DNA of 64,000 nucleotides from G963691885 sp963691885 (GTDB lineage: Bacteria; Pseudomonadota; Alphaproteobacteria; UBA8366; Aestuariispiraceae): assembly GCA_963691885.1 (NCBI GenBank), contig OY829843.1:3410001-3474000 (forward strand), written 5' to 3'. The notes under the pieces are model-generated. The model was not told the origin of the DNA, made no database searches, and saw only the letters and a program-made list of their open reading frames with translations. The position numbers and the translations under genes are program-made. How positions within the stretch are numbered: position 1 is the first letter of the stretch; each line of letters opens with the position of its first letter. Positions 27,926 through 36,644 of the stretch are shown piece after piece.

Positions 27926-28602
27926 TTCTGTGCCTGAGCAAGCGCGTGGCTGGCGTCGGCGCAGGTTCCGATCCAGCCGAAGAGATGACCCTCGCTCTGG
28001 ATCATATCGAGGGTTGCTTTGTGCAAGGCCGGGTCAAAGGCGGCACAACCATCAGCAAGGGTCATACAGCGAAACCCGCGATCAACGGCCTCTCGCAAAG
28101 TCGACTGAACACAGCATTGGGTTGTGACACCACCGATGATCAGATGGGTGATTTTCCCAATCCGCAATCGTGCTTCTAGGTCGGTCGCATAAAAGGCACC
28201 AAAGCCCGGCTTGTCGATGACCCATTCCCCGGCTTGAGGGCGCAGTTCGTCGATGAAATCGTGGCCTCGTTCACCCCGGACCAGATAACGGCCAAGCGGC
28301 CCTGTACCGCCGATTTCCGCTCCCGCATCCCGGCTGCGTTCGCGTTTCAGATCGGTCAGGTCCGAGAGGTCGGGATTGTGTCCCTCCCGCGTATGGGCGA
28401 TGGTCATGGCGCTGTTGCGGGCTGCATGAAGCAGGGGTTGAAGGTTGGGTACGATGGCTTGCAGGGGGCCGAGGTCAAACTCACTGTCGCCACTTGCCCC
28501 GTCTGGATGCAGAAAGTCACGCTGCATGTCGATCAGAATCAATGCCGTCGTAGCGGGCTCAAAGGTGAAGGAACGGTTTTCGGTACAGGGTATGGATGGC
28601 AT
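27922..28602 (-). CDS. isochorismatase-family amidohydrolase, biuret hydrolase-like
   Basis: 226-residue cysteine hydrolase. The catalytic Asp lies in ILIDMQRDF near residue 22, the Lys in IDKPGFGAF, and the nucleophilic Cys in GGVTTQCCVQSTLREA. The AHTREGHNPDLSDL and RGERGHDFIDEL segments closely resemble biuret amidohydrolase and RutB-like enzymes rather than true isochorismatases. The frame runs on to 28950 without family similarity, so ATG 28602 is chosen. Biuret hydrolase yields allophanate and ammonia, and allophanate hydrolase is encoded 6 kb downstream, so it probably feeds the same end point. Ureidoacrylate-type substrates remain possible. Confidence 0.82.
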   Translation of the reverse strand: MPSIPCTENRSFTFEPATTALILIDMQRDFLHPDGASGDSEFDLGPLQAIVPNLQPLLHAARNSAMTIAHTREGHNPDLSDLTDLKRERSRDAGAEIGGTGPLGRYLVRGERGHDFIDELRPQAGEWVIDKPGFGAFYATDLEARLRIGKITHLIIGGVTTQCCVQSTLREAVDRGFRCMTLADGCAAFDPALHKATLDMIQSEGHLFGWIGTCADASHALAQAQN

Positions 28603-28616
28603 GGAGAGGGCGTCCC

Positions 28617-29345
28617 GTGAGTAAAGTCGAAAATGGTGATGTACCCTGGAAATCAGGTTCGGTACCGGAGGAGTATATCGGTCTGTGGTCCCGTCGTCTT
28701 CTGATAACACCGGATGATTTCCACGACCGGGACACAAAGGTTTTGTGGCTTCAAACCAATCAGCACTTCGCCGATATTCGTTTGCCACCAAACAGGCCTG
28801 ACTTTTCTGTCCATTCTGGTTTCGCCTCATTGGACAAAGATCATTTGGTTTATTTGGCCCGGCAGGAGGGCTTTGCGGGATTGCTTGAACATAAACCAGG
28901 GGCGCTGGCTTGGCGGCGGGCGGTGGATTTTCAACCCCCCGGTGGACCACCTGATGAAGGGTGGATGGAACGCAAGACGGATCATCTCTACATCGAAACC
29001 GGCATGCATCAGGAATATCTTGAAGAGTGGGAGAAGATTGAAGACGCGACGGATCAATCCCTGCCTGTTATTGCACACTGGCCGGAACAATCGCCCGATG
29101 CGCCCCTGATCGTCCGCGTCGGTTCCTCTTTCATGCGTGTTCAAGACCGCAGGTCCCACCCTTTGCCAATGAGCCTTGAAGACGCGGTTCTTCCGCGGCA
29201 GGGGGATGGTGCTGGCCTTGCCGAACTTCTGGACTGCGAGATTTCCTATGGTCCTGTTTCAACATCGGGCATGGGCGTGATTGCGGCATCGACCCTGCCC
29301 TGGTTCGAAGGGGTTTCGGTGGACCTTTCCTGGCTGGGTGAATAG
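28617..29345 (+). CDS. uncharacterised protein beside the guanidine riboswitch
   Basis: Not assigned to a family with confidence. The protein has 242 residues from GTG 28617 (AGAGG about 8 nt upstream; an ATG at 28596 is an alternative). It is soluble, with no signal peptide, and rich in Trp and acidic residues; strands such as LLITPDDFHDRDTKVLWLQT, FADIRLP and PLIVRVGSSFMRVQ suggest a beta-barrel, lipocalin/HRI1-like fold. It is divergent from the biuret-hydrolase-like gene with only 14 bp between starts and lies directly before the guanidine-I riboswitch leader. Its position suggests a role in the same nitrogen pathway. Confidence 0.6.
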   Translation: MSKVENGDVPWKSGSVPEEYIGLWSRRLLITPDDFHDRDTKVLWLQTNQHFADIRLPPNRPDFSVHSGFASLDKDHLVYLARQEGFAGLLEHKPGALAWRRAVDFQPPGGPPDEGWMERKTDHLYIETGMHQEYLEEWEKIEDATDQSLPVIAHWPEQSPDAPLIVRVGSSFMRVQDRRSHPLPMSLEDAVLPRQGDGAGLAELLDCEISYGPVSTSGMGVIAASTLPWFEGVSVDLSWLGE

Positions 29346-29406
29346 GCGAAATTGGCTTTGCGACCTTTACAATGATGTAGAATGGTTTAACTTAAGGTCA
29401 AAGAGT

Positions 29407-29517
29407 GCAGCTAGGGTTCCGATGTCCTGAATTTGTTTTTGGGATATGCCTGGACCGAGAGCTGTCGCCAGACCGGTTTCAGGTCGGGTTCACGGCGGGA
29501 TAAAAGCCCGGGAGGTC
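29407..29517 (+). ncRNA. guanidine-I (ykkC) riboswitch
   Basis: The leader contains the highly conserved ykkC blocks in order: CTAGGGTTCCG (29411-29421), CTGGACCGAGAG (29450-29461) and ACGGCGGGATAAAAGCCCGG (29492-29511). These are the guanidinium-binding core sequences of the class I riboswitch. It precedes the DUF1989, carboxylase and allophanate hydrolase genes, a standard guanidine-degradation context. Binding of guanidine should switch the operon on. Covariation could not be computed here, but the match to the core is unambiguous by eye. Confidence 0.93.
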
Positions 29518-29547
29518 ATGAAGGTGCAGCGGTGCATCCTGACTTCC
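29511..29547 (+). promoter_or_regulatory. likely expression-platform hairpin of the guanidine riboswitch
   Basis: GGAGGTCA (29511-29518) can pair with TGACTTCC (29540-29547), with one G-T pair and further pairing of the GGTGCA/TGCATC stretch inside. The 5' arm overlaps the 3' edge of the aptamer, so the two folds would compete. No U run follows, so it does not look like a simple intrinsic terminator. Confidence 0.45.
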
Positions 29548-29659
29548 TGCCGAAGAAATTTGTACCGCAGTTTCCACCTTGCATGACGATAACTGTTTAG
29601 CCCGGAAGCGTGTTGCTTTCGAGGTTTGGGTTGCTGTTAGTGTTGAGGGAGTCTGGCCA

Positions 29660-30490
29660 ATGGCAAAGACAGGGTTTGAAACGGGTACGCCTTCAATGGA
29701 TGAGTTGAAGGCACGCTACGCGGAATTAAAGGCGAGCGGCCAAAAGGAAGGCGTCTTTGAGGCCAAGGTTGCTGCCGCCCCCCGCGCGTCAGAGACGATA
29801 TCGTCCAATGCCATATTCGAACGTGAGGAAATTCCCGGTGGCTGGTACTGGACGGCGGTTGTAAAGCGTGGGCAAACATTGCGCCTCGTCAACCCCCATG
29901 GGACGCCAGGTGTTGCCTTGCAGATCTGGCATTTGCATGATCATTCCGAAAGGTTCAATTCGGCGGACACAATCAAGGTTCAATGGACCGCGCGGATCAG
30001 CAAAGGCCGGGTCCTGCTGTCTGATATGGGACGCGCCATGATGGCGATCACCGAGGATACGGGTGGCTATAACGACTGCGTTGCTGGGCACTCCACCGCA
30101 ATTACGAACGAAAAGGCCTATGGCCCCGGACCGTTGCGCAACAGTCGCGATAACTTTCTGATTGCGGCGGCCAAGCTGGGGCTTGGCAAGCGTGATTTGC
30201 ATCAGTCTTTTTCACCTTTCGCCGGTGTTGTTACCGATGAAAACGGCGGTCTTTCGTGGCAGGATGATGCCGTCCAGCGGGGTGCCTTTATCGACCTGCG
30301 CGCCGAGATGGATTGCCAGATTTGCCTGTCGAACTGTCCGCACCCGATGGCGACGGGTGGGGTTTACGACCCAAAATCTGTAGAGGCGATCATCTGGGAC
30401 AACGGTCCCGTCTCCGCCGACGACCTTTGCCGCACCGGTACGGATGAGGCGGCGCGGGCCTATATCAACACAGACCGGTTCTTCGCCTGA
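29660..30490 (+). CDS. DUF1989 urea-carboxylase-associated protein; probable carboxyguanidine deiminase subunit
   Basis: 276-residue DUF1989 protein. Characteristic segments are VKRGQTLRLVNPHGTPGVALQIW, the conserved Cys in GGYNDCVAGHST and the Cys cluster CQICLSNCPH near residue 217, likely metal-binding. ATG at 29660 has GAGGGAG about 9 nt upstream; the open frame back to 29579 is not needed. In characterised guanidine-degrading bacteria two DUF1989 proteins act together as carboxyguanidine deiminase, converting carboxyguanidine to allophanate. It is the first gene after the guanidine-I riboswitch. Which of the two subunits it is was not decided. Confidence 0.85.
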   Translation: MAKTGFETGTPSMDELKARYAELKASGQKEGVFEAKVAAAPRASETISSNAIFEREEIPGGWYWTAVVKRGQTLRLVNPHGTPGVALQIWHLHDHSERFNSADTIKVQWTARISKGRVLLSDMGRAMMAITEDTGGYNDCVAGHSTAITNEKAYGPGPLRNSRDNFLIAAAKLGLGKRDLHQSFSPFAGVVTDENGGLSWQDDAVQRGAFIDLRAEMDCQICLSNCPHPMATGGVYDPKSVEAIIWDNGPVSADDLCRTGTDEAARAYINTDRFFA

Positions 30491-30515
30491 ACAAACATCT
30501 GGAAGGAGTTGAGAG

Positions 30516-31145
30516 ATGACCACATTGAGCACTCTGAAAACGGAACAAGCGGTTGAGCATCATCATGTTCCCGCAAACGCGCCCTTTTCTGTCACGGTAA
30601 AGAAAGGCCAAACTCTGCGCATTGTCGACACCGAGGGACAACAGGCGGTCGATACCCTGTTCTACAATGCAGACGACGTAGAGGAACGTTATTCCGCCCA
30701 TGATACGGTTACCGCCCAGGGTGCCGCCTATATCACGACGGGCTCGCCGGTTATTTCCAGTGAAGGGAACCTGATGTTAACCGTAACCGCAGATACGGTC
30801 GGGTATCACGACACCTCCGCCGGGGCCTGTTCCGTCGAATCAAACACGGTGCGGTTTGGACATCACACACGCTTTATGCATGCTTGCCGCGAGAACTTTG
30901 TTCTTGAAGGCGGAAAATACGGTTTGAGCAAGAAAGACATCGTCCCGAACATCAATTTTTTCATGAATGTCCCGATAGAGCCCAATGGCGATCTCGCAAT
31001 TGTCGACGGCCTGTCAGAGCCTGGCAACTATGTTGAATTGAAGGCTGAGATGGATGTGATCTGCCTGATCTCAAACTGTCCCCAGGTGAACAATCCCTGT
31101 AACGGGTTCAATCCGACCCCGATCGAAGTATTTATCTGGGATTGA
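30516..31145 (+). CDS. DUF1989 urea-carboxylase-associated protein; second carboxyguanidine deiminase subunit
   Basis: 209-residue DUF1989 protein, homologous to the preceding gene but shorter. It has VKKGQTLRIVDTEGQQAVDTLFYNADD near the N terminus, a conserved Cys in TSAGACSVES, and the cluster CLISNCPQVNNPC near residue 183 ending in the family's VFIWD. AAGGAG lies 7 nt before the ATG; the gene starts 26 nt after its partner and ends 11 nt before the carboxylase. With its partner it is expected to deiminate carboxyguanidine to allophanate and ammonia in the cytoplasm. Confidence 0.86.
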   Translation: MTTLSTLKTEQAVEHHHVPANAPFSVTVKKGQTLRIVDTEGQQAVDTLFYNADDVEERYSAHDTVTAQGAAYITTGSPVISSEGNLMLTVTADTVGYHDTSAGACSVESNTVRFGHHTRFMHACRENFVLEGGKYGLSKKDIVPNINFFMNVPIEPNGDLAIVDGLSEPGNYVELKAEMDVICLISNCPQVNNPCNGFNPTPIEVFIWD

Positions 31146-31155
31146 TGACGGGTCC

Positions 31156-34100
31156 ATGTTTCGTAAAGTCCTGATTGCCAATCGTGGGGAAATTGCCGTA
31201 CGCGTTTTACGCAGCCTTACGGCAATGGGCATCAAATCTGTCGCAGTTTACTCTGACGCAGACCGGCATGCGAAACATGTTCAGCTAGCGGATGAGGCCG
31301 TGCGCATCGGTCCTGCGCCCGTTGCGGAAAGCTATCTGAATGCCGACGCGATCCTTGCCGCCTGTAAACAGACAGGTGCGGATGCTGTCCATCCTGGCTA
31401 CGGCTTCCTGTCTGAAAACCCTGACTTTGCGGACCAATTGGAGTCAGCGGGGCTGGCTTTCATCGGTCCCACAGGCGACCAGATGCGGGAGTTCGGCCTG
31501 AAACACAGGGCGCGCGAACGGGCGGCCAGCAGTGGCGTTCCCTTGCTTCCGGGGTCCGATCTTGTGACCGATGTGGAAACAGCGCGGCGTGAAGCGGCCC
31601 GGATCGGCTATCCTGTTATGTTGAAGAGCACGGCGGGTGGGGGCGGGATTGGATTGCAACTCTGCGAAAGTGCAGATGAATTGCCCGGACTGTTCGAAAC
31701 AGTAACCCGTCTGGCAGATAGCAACTTTTCCAATTCAGGTGTGTTCATTGAGAAATATGTTGCCCGAGCCCGGCATGTCGAGGTTCAGATTTTTGGCGAT
31801 GGCGCTGGTAAGGTTATCGCGCTTGGCGAACGGGATTGTTCCTTTCAGCGCCGCAACCAGAAAGTGGTTGAAGAAACACCAGCTCCCAATCTCTCAGAGG
31901 CAACCCGGAACAGGTTGATCGATGCCGCCATCGCGCTGGGGCAATCCGTATCTTATCGTTCGGCGGGTACTGTGGAGTTTATTTATGACGACGTCGCCGA
32001 AGATTTTTATTTTCTGGAGGTGAACACGCGCCTCCAGGTTGAGCATCCGGTAACGGAACAGGTAACCGGTGTCGACCTTGTAGACTGGATGATCCGGCAG
32101 GCAGCGGGCGAACTTGACCTTAGGGATTACGATCGTGCTGTGCCAACGTCTGGCGCGAGTATTGAAGTGCGACTCTACGCTGAAGATCCTGGTAAGGATT
32201 TCCTGCCATCATCGGGTACATTGACCCATGTGGAATTCCCCGATGCGGCGCGGGTAGAAACCTGGGTCGAGAGCGGTTCTGACATTTCAATGTATTATGA
32301 CCCGATGATCGCGAAACTTATTGTGACGGGCAAGGATCGGGCCGATGCAGTTCTGAAACTGCGTGACACCCTAAGCCAGACGCAAATCTATGGCATTGAA
32401 ACCAACCTGGCCTATCTGCGTGCAATAGCCGGTTCTGATGTCTTCACTTCCGGATCTGTTTTCACAAAGGCACTGGATCAGTTTGAGTTCGCGCCCGATA
32501 CGATTGATGTCTTGTCACCGGGCACCCAGTCCGCCGTCCAGGATTGGCCGGGTCGCGTCGGGTACTGGCATGTTGGTGTGCCGCCATCGGGTCCGATGGA
32601 TTCTCTGAATTTTCGCCTGGCCAATCAATTGGTCGGAAATGCTGCAGACGCGGCAGGCCTGGAAATGACGATGTCCGGTCCCGTCCTGCGTTTCAATGAT
32701 GGGGCTGTGATTGCGCTGACCGGCGCTGATATGGGGGCAACTCTGGATGGGACCCCGGTTCCGATGTATCAATCAGTAACGGCGAAGCCGGGTCAGACCC
32801 TGCGTCTTGGCCTGGCATCGGGTGATGGTATCCGTGGCTATCTTGCCGTTGCTGGCGGTTTTGATGTCCCGCATTATCTGGGCAGTCGCGCGACCTTCGA
32901 CCTTGGGGGATTTGGCGGACATGCAACCGGGAACCTCAAGAGCGGGGACGTCCTGCGCCTTTTTCCTGACCGCAATCAGGTAAACCCGGTCAACACGTTG
33001 TCCGAGGAAAATAGACCTGAGACACCGGACGCCTGGGAAATTGGTGTCCTGTATGGTCCTCATGGTGCCCCTGACTTTTTTACTGAGGAGGATATCGAAA
33101 CACTCTTCAGTCATCCTTACGAGGTGCATTTCAATTCGGCGCGGACCGGAGTTCGGCTGATTGGACCCAAGCCAGGCTGGGCCCGCCCGGATGGCGGGGA
33201 GGCTGGTCTCCACCCCTCTAATATTCATGACAACGCTTACGCGGTCGGGGCAATTGATTTCACCGGTGATATGCCAATCATTCTGGGGCCAGACGGACCA
33301 AGTCTTGGTGGCTTTACCTGCCCTGCCGTGATTGCCAAAGCAGAACTCTGGAAAGCAGGTCAGCTGAAGCCAGGTGACACAGTGCGGTTTCGCAGACTGT
33401 CTTTGGCTGAGGCCGAGGCGCTGGAGGAAGCACAGGAAGTGTTCCTGGCCGACCCCTTGAACCTTCCAGCCCCTGTGATCACGACTGATGGTGCTTCGGC
33501 TCTCGAGGATGCTGTTCTCTATCGCGACACTGACCGGGACATACCGGTCTGCTACCGACGGTCAGGTGAGGATTACGTGCTTGTGGAATTTGGACCGCAG
33601 GCTCTTGATCTGGACCTTCGGGTGAAATCGCATCTGCTGATGCAGCGTTTGGAAGAGGAACGAGTCGACGCAATACTCGACCTGACCCCAGGCATCCGAT
33701 CTTTGCAGGTGCATTTCGACAACCGTCGAATGGCGCCAGATCGCATGCTGGACCTGTTAAGGTCGCTGGAAAAAGAGCTTCCGGATCTGGATGATGTGAT
33801 CCTGCCGAGCCGGATCGTCCATATGCCTTTGGCCTGGGATGATGAGAGCACCCGAATAGCGACCGCCCGCTATCAGGAAACCGTGCGGCCTGACGCGCCC
33901 TGGTGCCCCTGGAATATTGAGTTTATCCGCCGGATTAATGGATTGTCCTCTGTCGAGGATGTGCGGCAGGTCGTCTATGACGCTGATTACATGGTTTATG
34001 GGTTGGGCGATGTTTACTTGGGCGCTCCGGTGGCGACGCCTGTTGATCCCCGCCATCGTTTGGTAACGACGAAGTATAACCCAGCCCGAACCTGGACCCC

Positions 34101-34761
34101 TCAGAATGCGGTCGGGATAGGGGGGGCCTATCTCTGTGTCTATGGGATGGAAGGTCCGGGTGGGTATCAATTTGTGGGGCGTACAGTTCAGGTTTGGAAT
34201 ACCCATAATCAAACGGGCAATTTTGTAGACGGTAAACCGTGGTTGTTGCGTTTCTTCGATCGCATACGGTTCCACCCGGTAAGTTCAGAAGAACTGACGG
34301 AGATGCGGGATGGTTTCCTGAACGGTTCCTTCGCCCTTGAGATTGAAGAGGATCAGTTTGATCTGGCCGCGTATCATCAGTTCCTCAAGTTCAATGAGAC
34401 CACGATAGAGGGTTTTCGATCTGGCCGGCAAGCTGCCTTTGAGGCTGAACGCAAGGCCTGGGAAGAACAGGGGATTGCCGCCGTTGTTGATGAGGATTTT
34501 AACCTCGGCGAGGAACCGGCGTTGGAACTGGCCGCTGGCACGGTTGCCGTCGATGCGCCAATGAATGGGTCGGTATGGAAAGTGACTGTCGCACCCGGCG
34601 ATATTGTTGAGGAGGGGCAGACGGTTGCCGTTCTTGAAGCAATGAAAACAGAGATCGCGGTGAACAGCCTATATGCCGGCGTTGTTTCTGAAATCATACG
34701 TCAGCCGGGACAGGTTGTTCAGCCCGGCCACCCATTGTTGACGATTGAAACGGAAGGATGA
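31156..34761 (+). CDS. biotin-dependent guanidine/urea carboxylase
   Basis: 1201-residue single-chain carboxylase. The biotin carboxylase domain (1-450) has the KSTAGGGGIGLQLC ATP-grasp loop and LEVNTRLQVEHPVTE. The carboxyltransferase region of KipI/KipA homology (about 450-1050) begins PGTQSAVQDWPGRVGYWHVGVPPSGPMDS. The C-terminal BCCP domain carries biotinyl-Lys 1164 in EAMKT. It uses ATP and bicarbonate to carboxylate guanidine, or urea in true urea carboxylases. The riboswitch and the two DUF1989 partners point to guanidine. The carboxyltransferase residue that separates the two specificities could not be located without an alignment. Confidence 0.93.
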   Translation: MFRKVLIANRGEIAVRVLRSLTAMGIKSVAVYSDADRHAKHVQLADEAVRIGPAPVAESYLNADAILAACKQTGADAVHPGYGFLSENPDFADQLESAGLAFIGPTGDQMREFGLKHRARERAASSGVPLLPGSDLVTDVETARREAARIGYPVMLKSTAGGGGIGLQLCESADELPGLFETVTRLADSNFSNSGVFIEKYVARARHVEVQIFGDGAGKVIALGERDCSFQRRNQKVVEETPAPNLSEATRNRLIDAAIALGQSVSYRSAGTVEFIYDDVAEDFYFLEVNTRLQVEHPVTEQVTGVDLVDWMIRQAAGELDLRDYDRAVPTSGASIEVRLYAEDPGKDFLPSSGTLTHVEFPDAARVETWVESGSDISMYYDPMIAKLIVTGKDRADAVLKLRDTLSQTQIYGIETNLAYLRAIAGSDVFTSGSVFTKALDQFEFAPDTIDVLSPGTQSAVQDWPGRVGYWHVGVPPSGPMDSLNFRLANQLVGNAADAAGLEMTMSGPVLRFNDGAVIALTGADMGATLDGTPVPMYQSVTAKPGQTLRLGLASGDGIRGYLAVAGGFDVPHYLGSRATFDLGGFGGHATGNLKSGDVLRLFPDRNQVNPVNTLSEENRPETPDAWEIGVLYGPHGAPDFFTEEDIETLFSHPYEVHFNSARTGVRLIGPKPGWARPDGGEAGLHPSNIHDNAYAVGAIDFTGDMPIILGPDGPSLGGFTCPAVIAKAELWKAGQLKPGDTVRFRRLSLAEAEALEEAQEVFLADPLNLPAPVITTDGASALEDAVLYRDTDRDIPVCYRRSGEDYVLVEFGPQALDLDLRVKSHLLMQRLEEERVDAILDLTPGIRSLQVHFDNRRMAPDRMLDLLRSLEKELPDLDDVILPSRIVHMPLAWDDESTRIATARYQETVRPDAPWCPWNIEFIRRINGLSSVEDVRQVVYDADYMVYGLGDVYLGAPVATPVDPRHRLVTTKYNPARTWTPQNAVGIGGAYLCVYGMEGPGGYQFVGRTVQVWNTHNQTGNFVDGKPWLLRFFDRIRFHPVSSEELTEMRDGFLNGSFALEIEEDQFDLAAYHQFLKFNETTIEGFRSGRQAAFEAERKAWEEQGIAAVVDEDFNLGEEPALELAAGTVAVDAPMNGSVWKVTVAPGDIVEEGQTVAVLEAMKTEIAVNSLYAGVVSEIIRQPGQVVQPGHPLLTIETEG

Positions 34762-34764
34762 GTG

Positions 34765-36561
34765 ATGGGCATTGGATCGCGTGACCTTGGGATAGAGGTG
34801 CTGGCGGCAAAATACGCGGCTGGTGACATAACCCCAACATCGCTGGTTAACGAATTGCTGGCCGCCATGGATGCCTATGAAAAGGTCGACCCAGCGGTCT
34901 GGATTTTCCGTCCAAGTGCTGCGGATCTCCTCTCCCGGGCTGGTGAACTGGAAGCGGTTTCGCCAGAGAAACGCGGTCCGCTGTATGGTATTCCCTTTGC
35001 GATCAAGGATAATATCGATGTGGCGGGGATGCCCAGCACAATGGGATGTCCAGAGGCGCTCTACACTGCAGAGACAACATCCACCGTTGTTCAGAAACTG
35101 CTCGATGCCGGTGCGATCATGATGGGAAAGGCGAATCTCGATCAGTTCGCAACGGGGCTTGTCGGTGTGCGGTCCCCTTTTGGGGCGCCGCGCTGTGTCT
35201 TCGACAATGACTACGTATCCGGCGGGTCGAGTTCCGGCTCTGCCGTCGCGGTAGCAGCAAACCTGGTCTCCTTTTCTCTCGGAACAGATACCGCGGGTTC
35301 AGGCCGTGTTCCGGCAATGTTTAACAATATTGTTGGATTGAAACCTTCTTGTGGCATTCTCTCAACCAGTGGCGTGTTCCCGGCCAACCGCACGCTTGAT
35401 TGCGTTAGTATTTTCGCAGGCAGTGTTCACGATGCCCAATCTGTTCGCGAGATAGCAGAGGGGTTCGATCCAACGGATCCATTCAGCAGGCGAAGTGAGC
35501 AGGTTGCCCTGCCGTCCGGTAGCCTCCGCATTGGTGTACCCGATCAGGAGCAGCTTGAATTCTTTGGTGATAAGGAAGCGGCAAAACTCTTTGATCATGC
35601 GGTTGCGGCCGCTGAAAGTCAGGGTTGGGAAACTGTTCGGTTCAACTACGCACCCTTTAGGGAAACAGCAAAACTGCTTTACGGATCGGCATGGGTTGCA
35701 GAACGGTTGGCAGCCGTTAAGCCCTATCTCGACGAGGATCTTCATCCCGTAACGCGTCAGATCATTGGGGGTGCGGGGTCCTACGACGCAGCGGACGCGT
35801 TCCAGGCCATCTACACGGTTGAGCATCTGCGATCGCAATGCGCGGAGATTGCGGAAGCTTTTGACATCATCCTGGTGCCGACGACACCGACCCAGTATCG
35901 GGTCGCAGATGTTGAGGGCGACCCGATAACCCTGAACTCGAACCTGGGCACTTACACAAATTTCGTGAACTTGCTTGATATGGCGGCTCTTTCTGTCCCT
36001 TGTGGTTTTAAGCCTGATGGATTGGCGTTTGGTGTAACGCTGGTCGGCCCCGCGATGACCGATGCTGCACTGGCGGTATTGGGAGATCAGTTGCATCGCG
36101 CATTATTGCCGGAGAGTTGTGGGGATCGCAGACCGCTGACCGCAACCAGGGTACCGCCGTTGGCAACAGAGGATCGCATCGAAGTCGCTGTGGTCGGTGC
36201 ACATTTGACCGGCATGCCGTTGAATGGTCAGTTGACGGAGAGGGGGGCCGAACTGTTGAGGACGACCCGAACAGCTGGTGACTACAAGCTGTACGCCCTG
36301 GCGGATACAGTTCCGCCAAAACCCGGCCTCGCACAAACCCCGGGATATGAAGGGGACGGCATTGTGATTGAAATCTGGTCTATGCCCGTCTGCGCATTTG
36401 GCAGTTTCGTGGCTCTCATTCCAGCACCTCTGGGAATTGGGACCTTGACCACGGTCGACGGGACCGCTGTCAAAGGGTTTATCTGTGAGCCAGCGGGTAT
36501 TGAGGCGGCAACTGACATCACCGAGTTTGGTGGCTGGCGTGCCTATCAAGCGAGGCAATAG
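34765..36561 (+). CDS. atzF: allophanate hydrolase
   Basis: 598-residue enzyme that splits allophanate into CO2 and two ammonia. The amidase-signature domain (1-450) has the catalytic Lys in FAIKDNID near 78, the cis-Ser in the GGSSSGS stretch near residue 153 and the nucleophilic Ser in GTDTAGSGRVPA near 177. The C-terminal AtzF domain (about 470-598) has GAHLTGMPLNGQL and LPIPAPLGIGTL-like strands. ATG 34765 follows GAAGGA by 6 nt; the gene begins almost directly on the carboxylase stop. It is the last step of the guanidine operon and could also take allophanate from the biuret-hydrolase-like enzyme. Confidence 0.93.
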   Translation: MGIGSRDLGIEVLAAKYAAGDITPTSLVNELLAAMDAYEKVDPAVWIFRPSAADLLSRAGELEAVSPEKRGPLYGIPFAIKDNIDVAGMPSTMGCPEALYTAETTSTVVQKLLDAGAIMMGKANLDQFATGLVGVRSPFGAPRCVFDNDYVSGGSSSGSAVAVAANLVSFSLGTDTAGSGRVPAMFNNIVGLKPSCGILSTSGVFPANRTLDCVSIFAGSVHDAQSVREIAEGFDPTDPFSRRSEQVALPSGSLRIGVPDQEQLEFFGDKEAAKLFDHAVAAAESQGWETVRFNYAPFRETAKLLYGSAWVAERLAAVKPYLDEDLHPVTRQIIGGAGSYDAADAFQAIYTVEHLRSQCAEIAEAFDIILVPTTPTQYRVADVEGDPITLNSNLGTYTNFVNLLDMAALSVPCGFKPDGLAFGVTLVGPAMTDAALAVLGDQLHRALLPESCGDRRPLTATRVPPLATEDRIEVAVVGAHLTGMPLNGQLTERGAELLRTTRTAGDYKLYALADTVPPKPGLAQTPGYEGDGIVIEIWSMPVCAFGSFVALIPAPLGIGTLTTVDGTAVKGFICEPAGIEAATDITEFGGWRAYQARQ

Positions 36562-36644
36562 CGGTGCCCACTGAATTGTGTCTGGATATAAGGCAGTAAC
36601 ATGTTAATCTTTCTAATATGGCCGATGTGACCTGAGAGAGAAAG

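Noticed and set aside
28603..28950. Long N-terminal extension of the biuret-hydrolase-like protein
   Set aside because: The extension is Pro-rich antisense to the neighbouring gene and unlike any isochorismatase-family N terminus.
29579..29659. N-terminal extension of the first DUF1989 protein
   Set aside because: It starts at TTG without a ribosome site, shows no family similarity, and a well-placed GAGGGAG supports ATG 29660.
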